A stretch of 52,505 bases of DNA from Bifidobacteriaceae bacterium (lineage in GTDB: Bacteria; Actinomycetota; Actinomycetes; Actinomycetales; WQXJ01): contig JAITFE010000062.1 of assembly GCA_031281585.1 (NCBI GenBank), forward strand, positions 1 through 52,505, given 5' to 3'. Both the position numbers and the translations under genes were made by a program. The notes under the pieces were generated by a model. That model saw nothing but the letters and a program-made list of their open reading frames with translations. It made no database searches and had not been told where the DNA came from. Shown here in pieces: positions 43,640 to 52,505 of this stretch. Position 1 is the stretch's first letter, and every line of letters starts with the position of its first letter.

Positions 43640-45802
43640 TCAACTGTTCGCCAAGGCGGCGCGGGCGCGGTCCGCCAGGCCCCGGATCAGGGAGGCTCGC
43701 AGTTTGGTCCAGGCCTTGGGGCCGGCGGCTTGGGCGTCCGCCTCGGTGAGGGCCGCCACGCCGTCCAGCAAGTCGAGCCGGTGGTCCACCGCGTCTAGAA
43801 GCGCCGCAACGGTCTCCGGGTCGTTGGGATCCCGTGAGGTCGCCAGAACCGGCAGCGTTAGGTGGTGGCGGATCAGGGCGACCATGAACTCGACCTGCTC
43901 CGGCTCATAGCCCATGCGGGCGAACAGCGGCCGGGCCAGCAGCGCGCCCAGCGCCGGGTGGTCGCGTTCGCCGGGGCGTTTGCCCAGGTCGTGGAACAGC
44001 GCCGCCACGGCGACCAGATCAGCCGGGGCGGACCCGAGGTTCAAGGAGGCGAGCCGGGCGACGGCCTCGACCTGATGACGGTCAACGGTGTGCCGGTGCA
44101 GCGCGTTGCGCTGCACCAGGTTTCGCACGCCGATCCATTCGGGCCAAAGGCGAACTATCACGCCCGCCTGGTCGAGGTCCTCCCAGACCCGCACTATCGC
44201 TTCCCCGCACGCCAGATAGGCCGCCAGTTCGGACCGCGCCTCCGCTGGCCACGGCTCCAGCAAGGCCGGGCAGTCGCGCAAAGACAGCAGCGTCAGCGGC
44301 TCGAAGGCGAAGCCCGTCTGCGCGGCCACTCGGGCCGCCCGGAGCGGCAGAGCCGGATCCGTTGGCACCGACAACGGCGCGGGGACCCCAGGCGCGCCCG
44401 ACCCTGCGGCCGCCCCAAGGCCGGTCCCGCCCGACTGAGACCCGGCGGCCGGACCAGACCCTCCGACCCATCCAGAAGTGGCGGCCTGCCCAGACGCGGC
44501 GCGCCCGGACACGGCGGCCGACCTAGGCCCCGCACCCCGCCCAGACCCGTCAACCGCCCCAGACCCGTCGACCGCCCCGGGACCGGCAGCCGACCCAGAC
44601 CCGGCAGCCAGCCCGTGCACGGCCCCGAAAGCCGGCGTTAGCGCCTGCCCAAATCCAGACGCGGTCCCGGGCCCGCTCCCGGATAGCACAATCTCCCCGC
44701 CCAGTTCCGCCAACCCCTGCGCCAGGGGCGTGAGCCGAGGCCCTTGCCGTCGGCTGCGCACAAACACGGCGGGGAGCACCTTGCGGCCGGGCAGGTTGCC
44801 AACCGCCCGCCTCATCGTTGTGTCAAGGGCATAGGTGATGGTCCGCCCCGCGCTGGCCAGGTTGGCGAGCAGCCGGTCGGCTGTCAAGTGTGGGTCCAGC
44901 GCGCGGGCCGTCACGTCCTGGTCGGCCATCAGCAGCAGGCTCGCGTTGCGCCGGGCCGCGCTGTGCGAGGCGTCCCGCACGTCCAGCAGGTACTCCCGTG
45001 CCCCGTCGAAGCCCAGTTCCCGGCGCGGCTTCTCCGCCAGCCAAGAGGCCACCAGCGCGTCCAGGGTGACGGCGTCCCGCAATCCGCCCCGCGCCTCCTT
45101 CAGGTCCGGCTCCAGCCGATAGGCCAAATGCCCGAACGCCTCTTCCCGCTCCGCCACCGAAGCGACCAGTTCCGGCAGCCGCTTGCGGGCCGCCGCCCGC
45201 CAGTCTGTCAACACCGCCGATGCCGCCCTGCCCGCCAGTTCCCTATCCCCGGCCAGCGGGGTCAACGACAGCAGTCCGGTCGCCGCGGGCAGGTCCGAGG
45301 ACGCGATCCGGCGGCATTCGGCCAACGACCGGAAGGACTGGTCCAAGTCAAAACCGGCGTCCCAGATTTGGTACCACAGCGCCCGCGCCAGCCGTTCCCG
45401 GCGGTCGTCGTTCCAGCCGTGGCCTTCGTAGACCACCACCAGGTCGAGATCGGACAGCGGGCCGATGTCGCCGCGCCCAAGCGAGCCAACCCCTCCGAGT
45501 GCAATGCCGCCGGCCGGGCCGCCTCCGCCGCCCAAACTCTCCCCGCCAGCCGAAAGCGCCCCGCCGAGAGCGCCAAGCGACCCGAGCGACCCACCCGAGC
45601 CTACCGCCCCATAATCGCCCAACCCCGCCGCAGACCCGAAGCCGGCGGAGCCGGCACCGGAGCCGCCCAGTGGGTCGCTGGCCGCCGCCTCGACCCACAG
45701 CCGCCGCAAGGCGGCCCGCAGCAACTGGGTCCGCAGGGCCCGTCCGCGCCGGCCGGGCATCCACCACACTGACGCGAACGGTCCTTGGCCTTTTCTGGCC
45801 AT
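43640..45802 (-). CDS. glnD: PII uridylyl/adenylyl-transferase GlnD, lacking ACT domains
   Basis: GlnD, 720 residues from ATG 45802; it modifies GlnB according to nitrogen state. The nucleotidyltransferase motif GVGSLGRGDIGPLSDLDL gives catalytic Asp118/Asp120. The central part (LEPDLKEARGGLRDAVTLDAL) and the HD domain (AALFHDLGKRPGERDHPALG) are intact. The protein ends about 60 residues after the HD domain, so the two C-terminal ACT domains that sense glutamine are absent. Two low-complexity Gly/Ser/Ala inserts are seen: residues about 44-98, just before the catalytic motif, and a longer one of about 100 residues before the HD domain. A perfect hairpin abuts the start codon. Confidence 0.92.
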   Translation of the reverse strand: MARKGQGPFASVWWMPGRRGRALRTQLLRAALRRLWVEAAASDPLGGSGAGSAGFGSAAGLGDYGAVGSGGSLGSLGALGGALSAGGESLGGGGGPAGGIALGGVGSLGRGDIGPLSDLDLVVVYEGHGWNDDRRERLARALWYQIWDAGFDLDQSFRSLAECRRIASSDLPAATGLLSLTPLAGDRELAGRAASAVLTDWRAAARKRLPELVASVAEREEAFGHLAYRLEPDLKEARGGLRDAVTLDALVASWLAEKPRRELGFDGAREYLLDVRDASHSAARRNASLLLMADQDVTARALDPHLTADRLLANLASAGRTITYALDTTMRRAVGNLPGRKVLPAVFVRSRRQGPRLTPLAQGLAELGGEIVLSGSGPGTASGFGQALTPAFGAVHGLAAGSGSAAGPGAVDGSGAVDGSGRGAGPRSAAVSGRAASGQAATSGWVGGSGPAAGSQSGGTGLGAAAGSGAPGVPAPLSVPTDPALPLRAARVAAQTGFAFEPLTLLSLRDCPALLEPWPAEARSELAAYLACGEAIVRVWEDLDQAGVIVRLWPEWIGVRNLVQRNALHRHTVDRHQVEAVARLASLNLGSAPADLVAVAALFHDLGKRPGERDHPALGALLARPLFARMGYEPEQVEFMVALIRHHLTLPVLATSRDPNDPETVAALLDAVDHRLDLLDGVAALTEADAQAAGPKAWTKLRASLIRGLADRARAALANS

Positions 45803-45847
45803 GCCGAGGTCCCGGAAGGCGGGGGCGCCGCCTTCCGGGACCTCGGC
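45803..45847. promoter_or_regulatory. Perfect 20-bp hairpin at the glnB-glnD junction
   Basis: Arms 45803-45822 and 45828-45847 are perfect inverse repeats of 20 bases (GCCGAGGTCCCGGAAGGCGG on the plus strand) with a five-base loop. It begins 46 bases after the glnB stop, and the last base of the stem touches the ATG of glnD. In the mRNA it would bury the ribosome binding region of glnD and could also halt transcription; either way GlnD should be made in lower amounts than GlnB and Amt (inference). Confidence 0.8.
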
Positions 45848-45893
45848 AGTCAACTGATCGGACGTCAGAGCGAAGCAGACTTGGCGAACGCGC

Positions 45894-47586
<1,693 letters not shown>

Positions 47587-47892
47587 CGTGATCCCTCCTA
47601 GTTTCGTCGGGGCTCGCTTATACCCAACGAGCTTGCGCCGGAAGGATTTCCGTTTGCCGCTCAGGCCTGTTACGGGCGCATGACGGCACCGCCGCCCAGG
47701 TAAACGTTATGTTGCCCGATGCCGTCCACCCGCCTCCCAGCCCCCAGCCACGCAGGGCCCGGCATCGGGCCGGTCAGAGCGGTCGGACCGCTCACGCGGT
47801 CAGGCCGGTCACGCGGTCAGGCGGTCACGCGGTCAGGCGGTCGGACCGGTCACGCGGTCGGGCCGATCAGGTGGTCGGGCCGATCAGGCCGG
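47587..47892. other. Gap between amt and ftsY: promoter of amt and tandem echo of the ftsY end
   Basis: 306 bases. The part nearest amt (47587-47720) carries the TAGGAGG box and a possible -10 TATAAG (minus strand, near 47620); no clear GlnR or AmtR operator was identified. The remaining part (about 47760-47892) is a simple tandem repeat that continues the end of ftsY (separate entry). Confidence 0.65.
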
Positions 47893-47910
47893 TCAGGCGA
47901 TCAGGCCGTC
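47766..47910. repeat. Short-unit tandem repeat derived from the ftsY end
   Basis: Read on the minus strand, the last codons of ftsY and its stop, GGCCTGATCGCCTGACC, are followed without a break by about 130 bases of variants: GGCCTGATCGGCCCGACC, CCTGATCGGCCCGACC, then alternating GCGTGACC and GCCTGACC units of 8-9 bases and GGTCCGACC. About a dozen units can be counted. The stop codon and gene end are thus part of the repeat. Confidence 0.85.
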
Positions 47911-49146
47911 CACGAAGGTTTCGGGGTCAAAGGGCGCCAGGTCGTCGGGGCCCTCCCCCAAGCCGACCAGTTTGACGGGCACGCCCAGTTCTCTTTGCAC
48001 CGCGATCACAATCCCGCCTTTGGCTGTGCCGTCCAGCTTGGTCAGCACAATCCCGGTCACGTCCACCGCCTCGGTGAAGACCCGCGCTTGGGTGAGCCCG
48101 TTCTGTCCAGTCGTCGCGTCAAGGACCAGCAGGGTTTCCGTGATGGGCACCCGCTTGGAGGCGACCCGCTTGATCTTCTCCAATTCCCCCATCAGGTTGG
48201 CCTTGTTGTGCAGGCGGCCGGCTGTGTCGATGATGACGGTGTCGACCTGGCGGTCAATCCCGGCAGCCACGGCGTCAAACGCGACCGAGGCCGGGTCGGA
48301 TCCCTCCGGGCCCCGCACCACTTCGACCCCGACCCGTTCGCCCCAGGTTGTGAGCTGTTCGGCGGCGGCGGCCCGGAAGGTGTCCGCCGCGCCCAGGATG
48401 ACTGTGTTGCCTTCCGCCACCTCGAGGCGGGCGAGGCGCCCGATCGTCGTGGTCTTCCCCGAACCGTTCACCCCGACCACAAGAATGACTCCCGGGTTGC
48501 CGTCCTCGCCTTGGTCGCGGATGGTGCGACTGGCCGGCGCGGCGACCGCCGCCAGCAACTCGCGCCTGAGGGTCGCTGCCGGGTCCGCGCCCGCGCCTTC
48601 GACCCGCATGGCCGCCCGGACGTTGTCCAGGATCTCCTCTGAGGCGGCCGCGCCCACGTCCGCCAACAGCAATGTCTCCTCGAATTCGTCCCAATCCGAT
48701 TCGGTCAACTGGTCGCGGCTCAGCACCGCCAGCAGCGCCCGGCCCAGCGCCGATTTGGACCCGGCCAGCCGTGCCCGCAAACGCTGCAGGCGGGAGGCGG
48801 GGGCTTCCGGAATCTCCAGTTCGACGCCCTGGGCTGCGGATTCGTCCCGCTCTTCGGGCGCGGGTTCACCCGGCTCTCCGGGCGCGGCCTCGGCGCCCGG
48901 CTCGGACGGGCCTTGGGCCTTAGGCCCGGCCTCCGGTTCGGCTCCGGTCGGCTCCAGCGGCGCCGCTGGAACTGGCGGCGGTGCGGCGGCTTTGGCGGAC
49001 GGCATCGGCGGCGTTGGCTGGACGGACGGCGCCGAACGTCCGCGCCGGCGGACCAACCAGAAGGCGAGCAGCCCAATTGCCGCCGCCGCGATCACAACGC
49101 AGGCGACGATCAGCCAAGTCATAGCATCTGAACCCATGCCCACCAT
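47893..49146 (-). CDS. ftsY: Signal recognition particle receptor FtsY
   Basis: FtsY, 417 residues, GTPase partner of Ffh at the membrane. It begins with a membrane helix (WLIVACVVIAAAAIGLLAFWL), then a Pro/Ala/Glu-rich A-region of about 80 residues, the N-domain, and the G-domain: G1 GVNGSGKTTTIGRLA, LGAADTFRAAAAEQL, IDTAGRLHNKANLM, LTKLDGTAKGG and the closing GEGPDDLAPFDPETFVDGLIA. The N-terminal helix makes it an integral membrane form, as is usual in actinobacteria. It lies upstream of amt with a repeat-filled gap. Confidence 0.98.
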   Translation of the reverse strand: MVGMGSDAMTWLIVACVVIAAAAIGLLAFWLVRRRGRSAPSVQPTPPMPSAKAAAPPPVPAAPLEPTGAEPEAGPKAQGPSEPGAEAAPGEPGEPAPEERDESAAQGVELEIPEAPASRLQRLRARLAGSKSALGRALLAVLSRDQLTESDWDEFEETLLLADVGAAASEEILDNVRAAMRVEGAGADPAATLRRELLAAVAAPASRTIRDQGEDGNPGVILVVGVNGSGKTTTIGRLARLEVAEGNTVILGAADTFRAAAAEQLTTWGERVGVEVVRGPEGSDPASVAFDAVAAGIDRQVDTVIIDTAGRLHNKANLMGELEKIKRVASKRVPITETLLVLDATTGQNGLTQARVFTEAVDVTGIVLTKLDGTAKGGIVIAVQRELGVPVKLVGLGEGPDDLAPFDPETFVDGLIA

Positions 49147-49247
49147 CTTCCCTCACTTGGGCGCAAGGGCGGGCTGACGGGCGGCCGGCGCCCGTGGAAC
49201 CGCCGCCCGAGGGCCGGCCACACCTGCGGCTGGAGGGCCGGAAGGGG

Positions 49248-50531
49248 TCATCCCTCGGCGATGTTGGCCTCGATGGCGGCGAGCAGTCCCTTCAAGGCTG
49301 GGCCGTTGGCCCGAACGAAGTCCTCTTCCATTTCGCGCTGCATCGCCGTCAGGCGGGACATGTAATCGGTCTGCTGGCGGCAATCGAAATCGGCCAGGGC
49401 GATGGCCTTCTCCGGCTCGGACTGGATCATGGACCGTTGATCCTTCGGCAGCGGCCCGTCGAGGTACCGGCCCCTGTCGGCGACCGTGCCGTCTGCGCCG
49501 GAGCGTATGGCCAGGTAGAACGCCAGCACCGGCCCGCTGGTGACCATTCTTATGCCGCTGTCGCCAACGCCCCATTCTTCGGGGAGGTCGTAGCCGAACT
49601 GCGCCATGCAGGCAGACCACTCGCGGTCCAGTTCCAGTGTGCGCGGGTCGTTGTCAATGTCCCAACTGATCTCGCCCATGGCGCCGACCAAGTCTTGCTG
49701 GGCGTAATGGGTCAGCGGGTCGGTGATGGCGGGGTCGGGAAGCGCTGTTTCTGCGCGGTCGCGGCAGCTGCCTATCTCTCCCGGTTTGGCGGTCGAGCTC
49801 ACCCACGTGTTTTCGCCCGCCGGCTCCAAGCCATCAAGAGCCTTGTGGTACGCGTCGAGGGCCGACTTCGACAGCGACTCCATGTACTGCGCGTTCCGGT
49901 CGTTGGCGTACTGCTCTTCGAGCGCCGCTTGGTCGGCTGGATCGTCCCAGTCCAACACCCCCTCCCCCAGTTCCTCCCAGCGACCGTAGCCGTGCTCGGC
50001 GACGTCCTGCCTGGTCTCGCCCAATTGCGGCACCGGCAAACGGTCCCACAGCCAGCCGAAATCTTGGTCAGAGGCCTGCGCCCGGGCGGAGGTGCCGTCG
50101 GAGGCGAAAGGCTCCGTGGGGTAGTAGACAAACCCGGCCGCGGCCATGCAGCGCGCGACTTCGGCCTCCACGTCGTTGTGGCGCTGGGCCGATCTCTGTT
50201 CCAGGCCGGGCCCCAGGATGGTGCGCTCATAGCGCAGCGCCTCAAAGTAGGGTTCCAGAGGCATGTCGGGGGGTGCCGCGCTGCTGAACATGGCCCAGCG
50301 AACCGAATCCTCGCCCTGGGCGGCATCGCCGGAGCCGATGGACGCTGAGGGATCCCCGCCGCCAGACGTGGGGGCGGCGGTGCCGCCGCCGTGGGTGCAC
50401 CCCGCCACCAGCGCGAGGGCGGTCAGCGCCCCGATGCAGGCCGGCCGGCTGGCGCGGCGCCGCGACCGCTTCGGCGGTCCCCCATCGGGGCGGCCCCAAT
50501 CCGACGCCCGCAGGGCGGTTGGTTCCGTCAT
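49248..50531 (-). CDS. Cys-rich lipoprotein, family B (right copy)
   Basis: A predicted lipoprotein of 427 residues with lipobox LVAGC (Cys45). Four Cys blocks follow: VARCMAAAGFVYYPTEPF, EIGSCRDRAE, WSACMAQFGYDLPEEW and DFDCRQQTDYMSRL, in the same order as in the gene at 1287-2285, so the two are paralogues; this one is longer in the middle and has an extra C-terminal helix. I choose ATG 50531 because AGGA lies seven bases before it; TTG 50537 is an alternative. Downstream on the same strand lies ftsY, 101 bases away. Function unknown. Confidence 0.83.
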   Translation of the reverse strand: MTEPTALRASDWGRPDGGPPKRSRRRASRPACIGALTALALVAGCTHGGGTAAPTSGGGDPSASIGSGDAAQGEDSVRWAMFSSAAPPDMPLEPYFEALRYERTILGPGLEQRSAQRHNDVEAEVARCMAAAGFVYYPTEPFASDGTSARAQASDQDFGWLWDRLPVPQLGETRQDVAEHGYGRWEELGEGVLDWDDPADQAALEEQYANDRNAQYMESLSKSALDAYHKALDGLEPAGENTWVSSTAKPGEIGSCRDRAETALPDPAITDPLTHYAQQDLVGAMGEISWDIDNDPRTLELDREWSACMAQFGYDLPEEWGVGDSGIRMVTSGPVLAFYLAIRSGADGTVADRGRYLDGPLPKDQRSMIQSEPEKAIALADFDCRQQTDYMSRLTAMQREMEEDFVRANGPALKGLLAAIEANIAEG

Positions 50532-50660
50532 ACTCAAATCCTGCCATGGGGACCGGCACCCTCAATCAGCTGCGAGCAGGAGGCCCGCACAAAAGGCCAG
50601 GCCGCGCCAATTCTCGGACCGCTGGCACCGGATGGAGCCCAAGTCGGCCGATGCCGTCCG

Positions 50661-51629
50661 TTAGTCCGCGCGTTCGGTGACGTACCGCCGCACGGGCGCC
50701 TCGATGATTTCGCGGAGTGAGCTTAGCCGGACCTGTTCGGCCTCTGAGAGACCGTCCATGGCGCCGTCGCGGTCGTCGCCGTTGAAACCGGGCACGTCGA
50801 AACCGATCACCGGGTCGACGCTGCTCGGATAGGCGCCCCAAATCGCCTCCGAACCGGACAGGGTTCCGTCCCACTCCATCTGGTCGGCGGCCTCGTGGGC
50901 CTCGCTGTCGAAGTTGGGGCACGCCTCCAGCAGTTTCCGCAATTCAGATTCGGTGATTTCTCCCGGCAGCAAAGCCATCGCCTGGGCGGCGGGATCCTCC
51001 GACCTGGGCGGATCGGGGTCCTTGAGGTCGGAGTAGCCGTTGGCCCGCGCGCACTTCAACCACTCCAAAGTCGCCTCCAGCGTGCGCTGCGCGAATCTGG
51101 CATCGAACTCCTCAGCTGCAGCGTTAGTGGGGTCGGCGTAGCCGGTCTCCCTCAGGCATTTCACCCACGATTTGGTGTGATCATCGGTGCCTATTATCAA
51201 GAACGGCTTTCCGGACACGTTGCCGCCTGAATCCAAGTACTTGGCCGCCAAGGATCTGACTTCTTCCCATTCGGCCTCCAGTTCCGCCTCGGAAATGCCC
51301 TCGCGGTAAGAGTCCTCCATCAAAACGATGCCGTCTGACAAATACTGCAGCTCATCGTCGGGGAAATCGACGATGACCTTGCCGTCCATGCCGTCGACAA
51401 TGCCGTCAAGGGGAAGCTCCAGCGCTGGCACTCCTGCGTTCTGAAGGCACTCCACCATGGCGCGGGCAATCTCGGGTTGCGTCCGCCCGTCTGCCGGGCC
51501 GCCGTTCAAGCTGGCCACACCGCCCCCGCTGGAGCATCCGCCAGCCGCCCACGCCCCCGCGGCCAATAGGACGATCGCCGCCAACCGCGCCTGATCGACT
51601 GCGCTCAAGTGGACCTGCGCGCCTTTCAT
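50661..51629 (-). CDS. Cys-rich lipoprotein, family A (right copy)
   Basis: A predicted lipoprotein of 322 residues, lipobox WAAGGC (Cys32), followed by SSGGGVASLNGG, which parallels VASMGGG in the left copy. The Cys blocks AMVECLQNAG, WVKCLRETGY, WLKCARANGYSDLKDPDPP and LLEACPNFDS and the LPGEIT motif are shared with the gene at 316-1290. A hydrophilic region of about 90 residues before the second Cys is better preserved here. ATG 51629 was chosen since the signal peptide begins there. It precedes the family B lipoprotein by 129 bases, the reverse of the order at the left end. Confidence 0.84.
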   Translation of the reverse strand: MKGAQVHLSAVDQARLAAIVLLAAGAWAAGGCSSGGGVASLNGGPADGRTQPEIARAMVECLQNAGVPALELPLDGIVDGMDGKVIVDFPDDELQYLSDGIVLMEDSYREGISEAELEAEWEEVRSLAAKYLDSGGNVSGKPFLIIGTDDHTKSWVKCLRETGYADPTNAAAEEFDARFAQRTLEATLEWLKCARANGYSDLKDPDPPRSEDPAAQAMALLPGEITESELRKLLEACPNFDSEAHEAADQMEWDGTLSGSEAIWGAYPSSVDPVIGFDVPGFNGDDRDGAMDGLSEAEQVRLSSLREIIEAPVRRYVTERAD

Positions 51630-51708
51630 TAGCTCGACCCCAAATCTGTTGGGCGCGTTCCGCGCTCTTGTGTCCAAGGCAAATCCATTGCGCGCCTTCC
51701 TCCCGCAG

Positions 51709-52505
51709 TCACAACGCGTCACGTAGCGCGGCAATCTCTCCATCGTCGGGAAACTGCTGCGCCAACAATCGAATCCGGCCGATGGTGGCCTTGCGCCCCG
51801 CCAAATCCTGGTCCACAGTCAGGTTGTATAGGGCCTTGGCGTGCTGGAGGGCGATGGCCGGGTCGGCGGCGAACCGGCCCGCCAACTCCCCAAGCCGCCC
51901 CACCGTCCCCTCGCGCCCCGCCAAATCCTGCTTGGCGGTCAGGTTGACCAAGGCCATGGCGTGCTGGAGGGCGATGGCCGGGTCGGCGGCGAACCGGCCC
52001 GCCAACTCCCCAAGCCGCCCCACCGTCACCTCGCGCCCCGCCAAATCCTGCTTGGCGGTCAGGTTGAACAAGGCCTTGGCGTGCTCGAGGGCGATGGCCG
52101 GGTCGGCGGCGAACCGGCCCGCCAACTCCCCAAGCCGCCCCACCGTCACCTCGCGCCCCGCCAAATCCTGCACCACAGTCAGGTTGACCAAGGCCATGGC
52201 GAGCGGGAGGGCGATGGCCGGGTCGGCGGCGAACCGGCCCGCCAACTCCCCAAGCCGCCCCACCGTCGCCTCGCACCCCGCCAAATCCTGCACCACCGTC
52301 AGGTTGTATAGGGCCTTGGCGAAGGCCAGGCGAACGGATGGCCCCTGTGCGAGGTCCCGGTTCGGGGGAAACCTGAGGAGGCGCTCACCGGTCCACAGGT
52401 CGCTGAAGGGTGTGGCATTGATGAAATCGCGGGCTGCGCGGCTCATGAAATCAGCGGTCTGCCATGGGCGGGTGGCCCAGGAGGCGTCAAGCAAGGATTC
52501 CAGCC
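51709..52505 (-). CDS. Solenoid protein of 40-residue repeats (5' end outside window)
   Basis: At least 264 residues, open to the window edge, so the N-terminus is probably missing. A leading part (RPWQTADFMSRAARDFINA...FPPNRDLAQ) is followed by five units of 40 residues with the pattern RFAADPAIAL-x-HAKAL-x-NLT-x2-QDLAG and then RE-x-TVGRLGELAG; the last unit is diverged. Each unit is probably two or three helices, as in TPR or ARM-type solenoids. At DNA level four units of exactly 120 bases (51841-52320) are almost identical. The differences fall on a few positions (helix residues around NLT). It is likely a binding scaffold; partner unknown. Confidence 0.85.
   Translation of the reverse strand, partial: LESLLDASWATRPWQTADFMSRAARDFINATPFSDLWTGERLLRFPPNRDLAQGPSVRLAFAKALYNLTVVQDLAGCEATVGRLGELAGRFAADPAIALPLAMALVNLTVVQDLAGREVTVGRLGELAGRFAADPAIALEHAKALFNLTAKQDLAGREVTVGRLGELAGRFAADPAIALQHAMALVNLTAKQDLAGREGTVGRLGELAGRFAADPAIALQHAKALYNLTVDQDLAGRKATIGRIRLLAQQFPDDGEIAALRDAL
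51841..52320. repeat. Four 120-bp direct repeats inside the solenoid gene
   Basis: Units begin at 51841, 51961, 52081 and 52201. The block from base 7 to 66 of each unit (GAGGGCGATGGCCGGGTCGG and onward to CCCCACCGTC) is identical in all four, while bases 67-68, 91-98, 107-110, 116 and the first six vary. Identity at third codon positions shows recent duplication or gene conversion rather than selection on protein alone. Confidence 0.95.

Noticed and set aside
47590-47720. GlnR or AmtR operator upstream of amt.
   Set aside because: Segments such as GTAAACGTTATG are suggestive but do not match the known two-half-site patterns well enough.
47766-47910. Possible CRISPR or iteron-type origin in the short repeats after ftsY.
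   Set aside because: Units of 8-9 bases run directly from the ftsY stop codon, with no spacers, no DnaA-type boxes and no replication gene.

Overview
The window is 52.5 kb of GC-rich, densely coded chromosome from an actinobacterium. The evidence is a set of markers typical of Actinomycetota: a DUF3117 protein, a SigE-type ECF factor beside a Rv1220c-like O-methyltransferase, a mycobacterial-type 7Fe ferredoxin next to a DapC-type aminotransferase, the succinylase DAP pathway, GTG/TTG starts and ATGA-type overlaps, and the amt-glnB-glnD-ffh-rpsP block near ftsY. The genus cannot be fixed from the sequence. Nearly all genes lie on the minus strand. No rRNA, tRNA or CRISPR array was seen.

Layout, left to right: a fragment of an IS630-type transposase (1-267); two Cys-rich lipoproteins (316-2285); gatCAB (2474-5813); purE and a divergent GtrA membrane protein (5946-7031); a two-component system (7089-9026); sigE and a divergent O-methyltransferase (9138-10694); a cell-envelope operon of DUF3117, pepA, a GT2 glycosyltransferase, a DUF2304 protein and a DUF6541 membrane protein (10672-16128); a TPR membrane protein with an AAA ATPase (16266-18760); a LOG-family protein, dapE, dapD and a lysozyme-like protein (18959-23180); gltA, dapC and a ferredoxin (23202-26170); a VanW protein, a small membrane protein, typA, trmD, rimM, khpA and rpsP (26599-34252); a three-gene sugar ABC transporter and an amidohydrolase (34965-40081); ffh, a nuclease-like protein, glnD, glnB, amt and ftsY (40515-49146); then a second pair of Cys-rich lipoproteins and a protein made of 40-residue repeats (49248-52505).

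Functionally the region is mostly housekeeping: tRNA-dependent amidation, ribosome and tRNA maturation, the SRP targeting pathway (Ffh and FtsY), ammonium sensing and uptake (Amt, GlnB, GlnD), lysine/DAP synthesis and citrate synthase. The sugar transporter and envelope genes look accessory.

The most unusual material is not a classical gene cluster but the way non-coding DNA is organised. The 3' ends of ffh, ftsY and an amidohydrolase gene are each copied in tandem immediately after their stop codons. A 93-bp palindrome-containing unit is repeated five times upstream of ffh and has an orphan copy 17.5 kb away. Long perfect hairpins sit at operon joints (SBP/permease, glnB/glnD) and after stop codons (the GGGGACGGTACC element). 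Two unrelated Cys-rich lipoprotein families occur as pairs at both ends of the window. Several conserved enzymes (GlnD, PepA, TrmD, TypA) and the DUF6541 and DUF2304 envelope proteins carry low-complexity Gly/Ala/Ser/Pro inserts or tails, which suggests that repeat expansion is common in this genome.
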